Part shown: piece after piece, positions 47,334 to 55,446 of the stretch
Layout: each line of letters starts with the position of its first letter
Numbering within the stretch: position 1 is the first letter of the stretch
From: Acinetobacter bouvetii
Lineage (GTDB): Bacteria > Pseudomonadota > Gammaproteobacteria > Pseudomonadales > Moraxellaceae
Length of the DNA stretch: 64,000 nucleotides
Assembly (NCBI RefSeq): GCF_902753875.1
Contig: NZ_CADDTS010000004.1
Coordinates: 62,001 to 126,000 of the forward strand
Direction: 5' to 3'
The notes under the pieces: model-generated
What the model saw: only the letters and a program-made list of their open reading frames with translations
What the model was told of the DNA's origin: nothing
Databases searched by the model: none
Made by a program: the position numbers and the translations under genes

Positions 47334-48686
47334 ATGAATCAATCACCCTATGTTATGAGTAATAACCATATCAATACTTTACCCAGTGAGTACTTAACAC
47401 TAGTACCTGAACCATTTCTCAATCCAACTACTGAAATAGTTGACACTGATCCAGCAGATCGATCAATTCAGATTACAGCAACACCAGAACAGCAATTGTC
47501 ATTGCTCAATCCGATGTATGATGAATGTTTAAAAGCAACAGATGATCAGCATACAAGTTCGTTGGTTTTGGATTATTTAACAGAATTCGATGAAGAATAT
47601 GAGCATTATGTGATTCGAAAAAATCCTGAAGCTGAGAAAATATTTGCTCGGATAGCGTTAGTTAAAAGAATAATAGAGAAGCAACTGGTACAGGCTTATA
47701 AAGAATTACATCCAAACAATATTCTCCGAAAAGCTGGGAATAATTATGGCGTAGTTGATAAGACCCTAATTGCATTACTAAAGAATGTGATTGGACAAGG
47801 CTTTGGGCCACTAGAAAAATACGATTGTGAGCATAATAAAATTGTTGTGCAGGCCTTTAATGAAATTCTAGGCCAATGTGATCATAGAGATTTGCATTCA
47901 TTTTTTAACTCTCCAAATGATCTTTTTGCTGTGAAAAGTTCAGATGGAACACAGATATTTATTATCTTTGCTGAATTGATGAATCAAGTTATTGAGCGTG
48001 TGTATCAGCTCACTCAAGAACAAGCATTTAAGTATCAGCAAAAGAAACGTAGTGATCGTTCACGATATCAGCAAAAAATGGCGATGAAATGTGTAGATGC
48101 AGTACTTGCTAACCATTCAAGAATCGTGGTTATACGTGTCGATTTTCGCTATGGGAAAATACAAGATCCGAGCCTTGCCCAAGTTAAAGAAGATTTACGT
48201 ACATGCCTTCGTTATATAAAGCGTACCCAAAATTTGCATGTATTGGGGTACATCTGGAAATTAGAGTTTGCTGAAAAAACAGGTTATCACTACCACTGTT
48301 TTTTCTTTCTGGATGGTCGTGAGCATTCACAGGATATTAAGTTGGCACAGCAGATTGGTGAAATTTGGAAAAAAGTGGTTGGTAGTGAGGGTGCTTATCA
48401 TAACTGCAATCTTGATGCGCATAATGGAAAATATGCAGAGATTGGTATTGGTACACTACAGCGTAATGATCAAGACAAATATCGAATTCTAATTGAAACC
48501 ATTCGATATATTACTAAAAGAGATCAGTTTATTGTACATAAGCGAGTGATGGAAGATGAGGAAAAAGAACGGCAATTAAGCAGTAAAAAAGCCTATTTTA
48601 CTCGTGTATTTGGTACAAATGTCGCTGACGATTTTTCTAAAAAAATGGGTAGACCTGTCGTGAATGCTAAGCAGGAGGGCGTATAA
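47334..48686 (+). CDS. Inovirus Gp2 / YagK-YfjJ-like replication protein
   Basis: In this 450-residue protein the C-terminal half follows the YfjJ/Gp2 pattern. IVVIRVDFRYGKI is motif 1, and GYIWKLEFAEKTGYHYHCFFFLDG follows with the metal-binding pair H319-x-H321. NLDAHNGKYAEIGIGTLQRND comes next, and Y392 in IRYITKRDQ is a candidate nicking tyrosine. This is the layout of HUH rolling-circle initiators of filamentous phages and cryptic elements. The N-terminal 200 residues are unique. It lies between alpA and a conserved partner gene (two bases downstream). Whether it still replicates an element is unknown. Confidence 0.75.
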   Translation: MNQSPYVMSNNHINTLPSEYLTLVPEPFLNPTTEIVDTDPADRSIQITATPEQQLSLLNPMYDECLKATDDQHTSSLVLDYLTEFDEEYEHYVIRKNPEAEKIFARIALVKRIIEKQLVQAYKELHPNNILRKAGNNYGVVDKTLIALLKNVIGQGFGPLEKYDCEHNKIVVQAFNEILGQCDHRDLHSFFNSPNDLFAVKSSDGTQIFIIFAELMNQVIERVYQLTQEQAFKYQQKKRSDRSRYQQKMAMKCVDAVLANHSRIVVIRVDFRYGKIQDPSLAQVKEDLRTCLRYIKRTQNLHVLGYIWKLEFAEKTGYHYHCFFFLDGREHSQDIKLAQQIGEIWKKVVGSEGAYHNCNLDAHNGKYAEIGIGTLQRNDQDKYRILIETIRYITKRDQFIVHKRVMEDEEKERQLSSKKAYFTRVFGTNVADDFSKKMGRPVVNAKQEGV

Positions 48687-48687
48687 A

Positions 48688-49614
48688 ATGACACATTATG
48701 CTGCAATTCCTCAAGCCCAAGCTATACAGCAGGCACCGGTACTTCCGTTCATGTTGGATACCCAAGCAAATTTTAATTTTGCTAAAAATGTAAAAAGTGC
48801 CAGCCGAATTGAAAAGGGTCAGATATTGGTAAGGGATAAACGTGCGCCAAAGTGTTTGGATCATGAGTATCTAGCTTTCTTAGGTTTCTTGCCGTGGCTA
48901 CATCATCATCGTATAACTTTAGCTGCATTTCAATTAAATCCTTATTGGAATGAGATATGTGATTCGGTAGGATTTTCTCATTACAGTAATTTAAATTACT
49001 GTCTGGTAAATGCTGATGCTATTCATGACCAATTTAAATGTAAATTTCTGAAACGACGTATTGCACTGGAGTATTCGACTTTTATTGAACCAATTTCAGA
49101 AAGTATAAAAACTCAAAAGGCAGTGTTTAAACGTTGTTTGGATAAACATAAGCAGATGAACTGCATATTTGTGGATTTACCCTGCATCTTTGTACATCCA
49201 GCACAAGTTTTATCAATTTCTGATTATGAATTAAAGTTGATAAAAATGGCTCGTAAATGGTTGGAGCGTTTACATCAATCAACTGAATTGGCGAGCAAGC
49301 TTTATGATGTCGACTGGCGCATTGTTAAGTCCCTGAATGGAATTTATTCTGTGCAAGCATTAATTTATGTCATTGGTAATGAACTTAAATATTCAGATTT
49401 TATTGTGGGTGAATGGAAAGGAGCATGTTTAGCAAACGGATATACCAATGAAGTTCAACATCAGCCTTTAGATGTGCATTGTTATTTTGCCTATAATGAC
49501 ATGCGTAGTTTTTGGCGAAAGCAGATTGAACTTTTCAATGAGCCGCTGAAGATTTATCGGTATGAAAGTAAAAGTATTTCATATCGATGGAAGACCTATA
49601 CCGGTAACATTTAA
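48688..49614 (+). CDS. Uncharacterised partner of the Gp2-like protein
   Basis: This 308-residue protein has no recognised family. Features include HYAAIPQAQAIQQAPVLPF at the start, LAFLGFLPWLHHHRITLAAFQLNPYW, KRCLDKHKQMNCIFVDLPC and a C-terminal SISYRWKTYTGNI. No membrane segment. The start at 48688 is two bases after the upstream stop, with AGGAGG ahead, so the two are translated as a unit. It is likely an accessory protein of the same mobile element. Confidence 0.7.
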   Translation: MTHYAAIPQAQAIQQAPVLPFMLDTQANFNFAKNVKSASRIEKGQILVRDKRAPKCLDHEYLAFLGFLPWLHHHRITLAAFQLNPYWNEICDSVGFSHYSNLNYCLVNADAIHDQFKCKFLKRRIALEYSTFIEPISESIKTQKAVFKRCLDKHKQMNCIFVDLPCIFVHPAQVLSISDYELKLIKMARKWLERLHQSTELASKLYDVDWRIVKSLNGIYSVQALIYVIGNELKYSDFIVGEWKGACLANGYTNEVQHQPLDVHCYFAYNDMRSFWRKQIELFNEPLKIYRYESKSISYRWKTYTGNI

Positions 49615-49657
49615 ATAATTTTGGTCGAGATTCTTAGTGCATCTCGACCAAGTATTT

Positions 49658-49972
49658 TTATAGAAAATTGATATCAAAGCTTGAATTTTGAGCACATTCA
49701 GTAAATTTCTTTAAGTAGGACTCAATGTTTGTACCTTTGTCAAAAATGATTGCAACATATTCATTTAATAAAATATGTGATGCATTTTCTCTCGTTATTG
49801 GTTGATCGGTTCTTAAGTGAGAAGAGTGTAAATGATCGCGGCCATGATAAATTGCGCTGATGAATTGTAATTGTACAGCAGGTGTAAAAAGGTTTAAAAA
49901 ATAAGTTATCTCTTGTGTAGACCGAGGCAGGGTTTGGAAATAATGATTGATTGCAATAGATAAATTTGCCAT
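49658..49972 (-). CDS. Small uncharacterised protein (104 residues)
   Basis: The N-terminus NLSIAINHYFQTLPRSTQEITYFLNLFTPAVQLQFISAIYHGRDH has a helical, DUF3775-like look, but I cannot confirm the family. No signal or membrane helix. It is on the opposite strand to its neighbours, with 44 bases to the upstream convergent gene. The ribosome binding site is weak. Confidence 0.5.
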   Translation of the reverse strand: MANLSIAINHYFQTLPRSTQEITYFLNLFTPAVQLQFISAIYHGRDHLHSSHLRTDQPITRENASHILLNEYVAIIFDKGTNIESYLKKFTECAQNSSFDINFL

Positions 49973-50102
49973 ATCAAGTTTTTTCGTTGAGTTAAAATAA
50001 TATTTGAATTATACCTAAAACTAAATAAAAACAAATACATATTAACAGTGTGAGAAGCATGCTTGATCCCATCATGTGCATGCATAACCCGTATGTATCT
50101 TT

Positions 50103-50131
50103 GGCCTGCTTTCCCCAACAGGCCTTTTTAT
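50103..50131 (+). terminator. Terminator-like hairpin just before the zinc-ribbon gene
   Basis: GGCCTG (50103-50108) pairs with CAGGCC (50119-50124), then TTTTTA. It lies only 17 bases before the ATG at 50148, so it is in the leader of this gene rather than after another. Confidence 0.6.
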
Positions 50132-50147
50132 TTCTAGGAGCAGTCAT

Positions 50148-50474
50148 ATGTCTCTGCTGCGATGCCCTTACTGTCAATCCAATGACATCAGTGTGATCGA
50201 ATCACCACGACATTTACCCAGTACGCAAACCTCTACCTCACAAACGGCATCCCTAATGTCCCCGGCAGCGTTGGCTGCTTTAGGCGTCAGTGTGTCGAAA
50301 ACTCTGAATATTCCACCGATTGCTGGAGCACTGGCAGGTGTAGTGATCGGCGGAATCTGGATGTTGCTGGTGGATGATGAACCGCAATCACAACCCAGAC
50401 CGCATATCGTCTATCGAACTGAATACTACTGTAACGACTGTGATCGTAGCTTTAGCCCGAATATGCGCAACTGA
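50148..50474 (+). CDS. Zinc-ribbon protein with a central hydrophobic segment
   Basis: This 108-residue protein starts with CPYCQS (C-x2-C) and ends with YYCNDCDRSF (C-x2-C), which together could bind zinc. Between lie a Ser/Thr-rich linker and a hydrophobic stretch (PPIAGALAGVVIGGIWMLLVDD). Such small proteins are common in plasmid-like islands; no function is known. AGGAG before the ATG is strong. First gene of the DUF932/YqaJ cassette. Confidence 0.75.
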   Translation: MSLLRCPYCQSNDISVIESPRHLPSTQTSTSQTASLMSPAALAALGVSVSKTLNIPPIAGALAGVVIGGIWMLLVDDEPQSQPRPHIVYRTEYYCNDCDRSFSPNMRN

Positions 50475-50528
50475 TTAACCGCAATATCCATTACCCCAGT
50501 ACATTCAAATTCTTACAGGAAATCAACT

Positions 50529-51563
50529 ATGGCACATCAACTTGAACAAATGGCCTATGTCGGTGATACCCCTTGGCATGGACTCGGTAATCAACTGACC
50601 CCAAATCAACCGATTGAAATCTGGGCGCAACAAGCCGGTATGGACTGGCGTATCGAATCTTCCGATGTCAGCTACATGGCACAGAATGAACGTGGGCAAA
50701 GCATCATCCTGCCCTATGAAGAACAACGGGTACTGTATCGTTCCGATACTCATGCCCCTTTATCCGTGGTTAGTCAGCGTTATCAGGAAGTTCAGCCGAA
50801 AGAGATTCTGGAGTTTTATCGGGATCTCACCGAGCAATCCGGCTTTGAACTGGAAACAGCTGGAGTACTGAAAGGCGGCAAGAAATTCTGGGCTCTGGCA
50901 CGTACCGGACAAAGTACAGCACTGAAAGGCAAGGATGTCAGTAATGGTTACATCTTATTGGCAACTGCCTGTGATGGCACCCTGGCAACCACAGCACAGT
51001 TCACCAGTATCCGTGTGGTATGTAACAACACGCTGGCGATTGCCTTACGTGGACAGAGCAGTAGTGCAGGTGTGGTCAAAGTCCCGCACAGTACTAAATT
51101 CGATGCGGAAAAAGTCAAACAGCAACTCGGCATTTCCGTGCGTGCATGGGATGAACACATGTATGAAATGAAACAGCTCAGTCAGCGCAAAGTGACCCAA
51201 GGTGAAGCCACTGCATTCTTCGGTGCCGTGTTTAACAATACCACGATGTCCGTACAGGATCAGGAAGAAAATATTATTCAGTTCTACCGTAACGTGGCCA
51301 GTCAGAATCAAGCTAGCAATAAAACTGAACCGAATGGACGAGCCATGAATAAAGTCATGGACATGTTTAATGGTCAGGGACGCGGTGCAGAACTGTCTTC
51401 AGCCAAAGGCACCGCTTATGGTTTGCTCTGTGCCATGACCGAGTTTGCCGATCATGAACGTCGCGCCATGAGTACGGATCACCGTCTGGACTCTGCATGG
51501 TTTGGTGCAGGAGCTGGTCTAAAGCAACGTGGACTGGAGCAGGCCTTACGTTTGGTTGCATGA
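50529..51563 (+). CDS. DUF932 (phage/plasmid-like TIGR03299) protein
   Basis: This 344-residue protein has family text from the start: AHQLEQMAYVGDTPWHGLGNQL, then SQRYQEVQPKEILEFYRDL, ATACDGTLATTAQFTSIRVVCNNTLAIAL and the C-terminal SAWFGAGAGLKQRGLEQAL. DUF932 proteins occur on plasmids, phages and ICEs, usually beside recombination genes, and their role is unproven. It belongs to the cassette with YqaJ and the Gp3-like gene. This region is visibly richer in G+C than the genes on either side, a sign of separate origin. ACAGGAAA lies before the ATG. Confidence 0.88.
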   Translation: MAHQLEQMAYVGDTPWHGLGNQLTPNQPIEIWAQQAGMDWRIESSDVSYMAQNERGQSIILPYEEQRVLYRSDTHAPLSVVSQRYQEVQPKEILEFYRDLTEQSGFELETAGVLKGGKKFWALARTGQSTALKGKDVSNGYILLATACDGTLATTAQFTSIRVVCNNTLAIALRGQSSSAGVVKVPHSTKFDAEKVKQQLGISVRAWDEHMYEMKQLSQRKVTQGEATAFFGAVFNNTTMSVQDQEENIIQFYRNVASQNQASNKTEPNGRAMNKVMDMFNGQGRGAELSSAKGTAYGLLCAMTEFADHERRAMSTDHRLDSAWFGAGAGLKQRGLEQALRLVA

Positions 51564-51623
51564 AGACCTCTTATCCCATAACCCTTTTAATCACCGCAAC
51601 CCGAACAACCAGACCACTCTATT

Positions 51624-51654
51624 AAAGCTACATCCTGCGGGGTGTGGCTTTTTT
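51624..51654 (+). terminator. Terminator-like hairpin in the yqaJ leader
   Basis: AAAGCTACATCC pairs with GGGTGTGGCTTT around TGCG, followed by TTTTATGCC. It lies 41 bases before the yqaJ ATG. Confidence 0.65.
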
Positions 51655-51694
51655 ATGCCCAAAAATCAGCATTCAACTTATCTGGAGATTTACC

Positions 51695-52774
51695 ATGAAT
51701 AGCCTAGCAACATCAGCCAGCCCATCTCAGCCATCAACTTTTCCAGTACAACCGCCATTAGCATCAGGATCTCAGCCGACTAAACCACTGCGTTCTAATA
51801 CGGCGAAACGTCTGGCAAACACCAAAGAACTGAATTATCAGCAATGGCTGGAAGTGCGCAAGCAGGGCATTGGTAGTAGCGATGCTGCCGCTGCCTGTGG
51901 TCTCAACCCGTATATGTCGATGCTGGAACTGTGGATGATAAAGACCGGTCGAGTACAGCAAAACATTCAAGACGAAAGCACAGGACATGCACCTTTATAT
52001 TGGGGTACGCACCTTGAACCTTTAGTTGCTGAATACTACAGCATGCAGACTAACAACAAAGTCAGACGAGTCAATGCGGTATTGCAGCATCCCGATCTAG
52101 ACAAGGCCTTTATGCTGGCCAATCTGGATTATGCCGTGATCGGCAGTGATGAAGTGCAGATACTGGAATGTAAAACCGCAGGGGAATATGGTGCCAAGCT
52201 GTGGCGTGATGGCGTTCCTTTATATGTGCTCTGTCAGGTACAGCATCAGTTGGCGGTGACCGGAAAACAGGCTGCGCATATCTGTGTCTTGCTCTGTGGA
52301 CAGGAAACCAAGATCTTCAAGGTTAGCCGTAATGAACAGTTGATTGAACAGATCATCCATGCAGAACGTACATTTTGGGCGTGTGTCGAAAATGACATCC
52401 CACCAGCCGTAGATGCTAGTGAATCAGCCGCTCAAGCCTTGCAACAACTTTATCCTGAACAGACCCCACTGAGCGTAACTGATCTGAGCCAGCTGGAGTC
52501 AGCCAATCAGTTATTCGATCAATTGATTGAGGAGAAAAATCAGATTGAGCAACACCAGCAAAACTTTGATGAACTGAAACACCAGATTCAGGCTTTGATG
52601 AAGGATGCTGAACGTGCAACCTTCGCGACAGGTTCAGTGATCTGGAAGAAAGCCAAGGATAGTGTCAGTCTGGACAGTAAAGCTTTGTTGAAACTGCATC
52701 CGGAATTTCTGGAGCAGTTCCCCATGACCAGAGCTGGAACACGGCGTTTCCAGATTTATGCTGATGCTCGTTAG
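51695..52774 (+). CDS. YqaJ-family viral recombinase / exonuclease
   Basis: This 359-residue lambda-exonuclease-like nuclease starts with WLEVRKQGIGSSDAAAACGLNPYMSMLELW (YqaJ motif). It continues with YWGTHLEPLVAEYYSMQT, the acidic and catalytic core LANLDYAVIGSDEVQILECKTAG (D and E-x-K of the PD-(D/E)XK site) and VQHQLAVTGKQAAHICVLLCG. These enzymes resect DNA for phage-type recombination with an annealing protein, not seen here. GGAGATTTACC precedes ATG 51695; the in-frame start at 51644 lies in the terminator and is rejected. Confidence 0.88.
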   Translation: MNSLATSASPSQPSTFPVQPPLASGSQPTKPLRSNTAKRLANTKELNYQQWLEVRKQGIGSSDAAAACGLNPYMSMLELWMIKTGRVQQNIQDESTGHAPLYWGTHLEPLVAEYYSMQTNNKVRRVNAVLQHPDLDKAFMLANLDYAVIGSDEVQILECKTAGEYGAKLWRDGVPLYVLCQVQHQLAVTGKQAAHICVLLCGQETKIFKVSRNEQLIEQIIHAERTFWACVENDIPPAVDASESAAQALQQLYPEQTPLSVTDLSQLESANQLFDQLIEEKNQIEQHQQNFDELKHQIQALMKDAERATFATGSVIWKKAKDSVSLDSKALLKLHPEFLEQFPMTRAGTRRFQIYADAR

Positions 52775-52840
52775 CCTAAGCTAAGAAAAGTAGTTTCAGA
52801 TAACTCATCATACAGTTCCTCTGATCGTAGCTATTGCAAA

Positions 52841-52870
52841 GATCCTGTGCCTTCGTGCATGGGATTTTTT
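52841..52870 (+). terminator. Terminator-like hairpin in the Gp3-like gene leader
   Basis: An imperfect stem around CTTC (TGTGC/GTGCA with flanking ATCC/GGGAT) ends in TTTTTTATGCC, 52 bases before the next ATG. It shares the TTTTTTATGCC tail with the hairpin at 51.6 kb. Confidence 0.5.
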
Positions 52871-52921
52871 ATGCCTCTTCACTCAAAACATTGCTATATC
52901 CATTAATAGAAGGAAAACAAC

Positions 52922-53812
52922 ATGATTAAAGGTCTCGCTATTACACCACCAGTTTTAGGCCGGATCAGCATTGGCCGTGTCATTGAAAAGAATGGCAAAC
53001 GCCTACCAGAAAAGGATGACCAGTTCACCATCACCAGCCAGATCCAGAACAAGGAAGGCTGGGTGAAACATCCACTTGATGAACAGTTACGTCAACAGGC
53101 AGCGAATCAGAAACTGCGCAGCATTCCAGTCCGTATGATCTTTAACGATCCTGAACTGAGTCTTCGGGCTGAATATACCTTGTTTGACCGTCAGACCGGA
53201 CGCCCGATTTGTGTCGGTAATGGGCAGATTTGTCAGCGTATCACCTCACAAGGGGTAGAGCAGCATCCCTGTCCATCCCCAGATTTATGTCCATTGGCAC
53301 AAGGCGGACATTGCAAGCCTTATGGTCGTTTGCATGTCAATCTGGATGAGTCCGATGAGTTTGGTACTTTCATCTTCAGAACCACAGGTTTTAACAGTAT
53401 CCGAACCTTGGCTGCACGCCTAGCTTATTACCATGCTGCATCAGGGGATTTACTGTCTTGTTTACCATTACAATTGATCTTGCGCGGGAAAAGCACCACA
53501 CAAAGTTACCGCCAGCCGGTGTACTATGTAGATCTGACTTTGCGTGATGGGATTAGCCTGAATGATGCGATTGCTCAAGCCAGACAGATTGATGCAGAAA
53601 GCAAACAGGCTGGGTTTTATCAGGAGGCACTGGATCATGTGGCAAGACTGGGTTTTGCCAATGCCAGATTTGAGGTGAATAGTGAGGATGTGGTGGATGA
53701 GTTTTATTCTGAAACGGCTACAGGTCAACATCCTGAACAGCCAGCTGACAATGTGGATTTTGTACAGAAGATTCAAACGGGCTTGAGGCAAAGTGTTCAA
53801 TCAGTGAATTAG
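52922..53812 (+). CDS. Gp3-like / 'hydrolase or metal-binding' island protein
   Basis: This 296-residue protein starts IKGLAITPPVLGRISIGRVIEKNGKRLPEKDDQFTITSQ, typical of a plasmid/ICE family often annotated as hydrolase or metal-binding protein and related to Gp3-like recombination directionality factors. A cysteine cluster (CPSPDLCPLAQGGHCKPYG, about residues 119-137) probably binds a metal. It ends the DUF932-YqaJ-Gp3 cassette. If it is a directionality factor it would control excision of an integrative element, but this is unproven. AGAAGGAAAA precedes the ATG. Confidence 0.75.
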   Translation: MIKGLAITPPVLGRISIGRVIEKNGKRLPEKDDQFTITSQIQNKEGWVKHPLDEQLRQQAANQKLRSIPVRMIFNDPELSLRAEYTLFDRQTGRPICVGNGQICQRITSQGVEQHPCPSPDLCPLAQGGHCKPYGRLHVNLDESDEFGTFIFRTTGFNSIRTLAARLAYYHAASGDLLSCLPLQLILRGKSTTQSYRQPVYYVDLTLRDGISLNDAIAQARQIDAESKQAGFYQEALDHVARLGFANARFEVNSEDVVDEFYSETATGQHPEQPADNVDFVQKIQTGLRQSVQSVN

Positions 53813-53877
53813 CGAGAATTTGAAGGTAAATTGGACAATTTACCTTCAATTGTATTGGGATAAGGAAAATTAGAGTA

Positions 53878-55446
53878 TTAATATAAGCTTTGTTTAAGAT
53901 TCCTATACTCTTGCTCTAAATATTTATCAACTGCGTCTATATCTAAATTGCCTTCATTAAATGTGGCATGTACTTCTTTTAAAGCCAGCATTGAGAACCT
54001 AGTCCACCCAATAAGATTGGTTCTTAATAAAAATTGGATTGGTTCACCTGCTGATTTAAGTGCAGCATCCATTCCATCCATAACACACAAAGTACCATGT
54101 GAAACCAATAACATACGCCTTAATTCAGGTACATTAGCATTAGGAATGCAATCTAACCATGCTTTGCTGTGATAAATTTTTTGTTTAAATGACCACATAA
54201 ATCTGGTCAGCAGTTCAGTAATTAAGACCGGAATTGCCATAGCCATACCATGGCGGAAATCATAGCCTGCTTCAAAAACCTTTACAGCTAAAGTCGCAAA
54301 ACTTTGTCTATGTTGTCCGAAACTTCCGAAGTCTGCAAATTGCAGTAATGAATAAAAAGGGATTGGAATTCCTGACCCACGTGTAGCTGCTCCAGAAGAT
54401 CCAGCTACATCAGAGAATAGATGGCCTAACCAATTTATAAATCCACAATATATTTTACTGATTAAATCTGTACCCTGGAGTTCAAAAGTCTTCGTATTGA
54501 TTCTGACCAGTTTTGATGATTCACCAATTTTCACACCCTCATCATTGATGACGTCAAAAATGCCAACAAATGTAGCGGTATTCTGGAATTGGTCTAATAA
54601 CGAAAAGAATAAACCACAGAGGTCTGGTGAGTGTGCCAGATTTTTAATATGGTGATTTTTTGTGCTCATTTTGAAAAAATGTTCAACATCAGCACCATAT
54701 CGTTGATCGTAATTGACTTTAAAATTTGTCTCTAAAAAACCTATAGCACTAGCTGTAGTGTCTTTTCCTGCTTTCGCACCTTTCCAGCCATTCATTTTTG
54801 CGAATAATTGTACAGCCTTATTCGTAGCATCATCTGTTAAATTCCCCAAATGGCTTTGGCCTGGAATACCAACAAATAAAATATCTATTAGTCCTCCAAT
54901 AAATCCACAGGTACCAGCGATCATGTAATCATACTGATCACATTGAGCATTTTTAATAGAAAATTCTTCTTTGATCCTTTTTTGTAATGCTATTTTTTGT
55001 GAGGCTGACATTAAATCTTTAAAAGGATCTTCCGAGATAATGATATTTGACTGTTTTTGGAATGCTCTAAGTGATTTTTGATATTCATCCCATTCTAGAT
55101 CCTTAGAAAATTCGAAAGTGTCTAGCATGCTCAAGGGACTGTATTTAGGAGCGGATGGACTTGGGTTTTCCAATTCATGTAATGAATTGGTATCTTCATC
55201 TACGACAAAGAAAACGTCTTCATTAGTAGTTAAGGTGATTTCTAAAAAATCATTTTCTAGATTCTCTAGCAAATTGGTTGATTCTAAAATTAGCTGATCA
55301 GTTTCTGAGAGCATCTGTGCTAAATCAATATTTAATTGATTTGCCATACTATCCACCTGCCCAAGCTTGGCTTGAGCAGATGATAGTTGATGATCTTGCA
55401 TGATCAGGCTATATGCTTGTTCATTCAAAAGATCTTTTTTACTCAT
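53878..55446 (-). CDS. Membrane protein with YdjM-like His/Asp motifs, module partner B
   Basis: No named family is recognised in this 522-residue protein. Residues 15-70 form a likely coiled coil and 70-165 a variable acidic region. From 175 on come hydrophobic segments. YDYMIAGTCGFIGGLIDILFVGIPG holds D188, KNHHIKNLAHSPDLCGLFFSLLDQF holds H265, H266 and H272, and INWLGHLFSDVAGSSGAATRGSGIPIPF holds H342 and D346. This spacing resembles YdjM/DUF457 membrane metal-dependent hydrolases, so a phospholipase- or hydrolase-type effector is an attractive inference. Its ATG overlaps the upstream stop (ATGA), so the pair is co-translated. AT-rich compared with the cassette beside it. Confidence 0.7.
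   Translation of the reverse strand: MSKKDLLNEQAYSLIMQDHQLSSAQAKLGQVDSMANQLNIDLAQMLSETDQLILESTNLLENLENDFLEITLTTNEDVFFVVDEDTNSLHELENPSPSAPKYSPLSMLDTFEFSKDLEWDEYQKSLRAFQKQSNIIISEDPFKDLMSASQKIALQKRIKEEFSIKNAQCDQYDYMIAGTCGFIGGLIDILFVGIPGQSHLGNLTDDATNKAVQLFAKMNGWKGAKAGKDTTASAIGFLETNFKVNYDQRYGADVEHFFKMSTKNHHIKNLAHSPDLCGLFFSLLDQFQNTATFVGIFDVINDEGVKIGESSKLVRINTKTFELQGTDLISKIYCGFINWLGHLFSDVAGSSGAATRGSGIPIPFYSLLQFADFGSFGQHRQSFATLAVKVFEAGYDFRHGMAMAIPVLITELLTRFMWSFKQKIYHSKAWLDCIPNANVPELRRMLLVSHGTLCVMDGMDAALKSAGEPIQFLLRTNLIGWTRFSMLALKEVHATFNEGNLDIDAVDKYLEQEYRNLKQSLY

Noticed and set aside
48664..48687. Extended N-terminus of the Gp2 partner protein
   Set aside because: It would overlap the end of the Gp2-like gene; ATG 48688 has AGGAGG at good spacing.
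45140..49670. Repeat of TTTATAGAAAATTG near 45.1 and 49.7 kb as an attachment-site pair
   Set aside because: The second copy is the end of a coding sequence and the match is only about 14 AT-rich bases, so chance is the simpler explanation.
51644..51694. Upstream in-frame start of the YqaJ gene
   Set aside because: It lies in the T run of a terminator-like hairpin; ATG 51695 has a proper GGAG site and fits the family.
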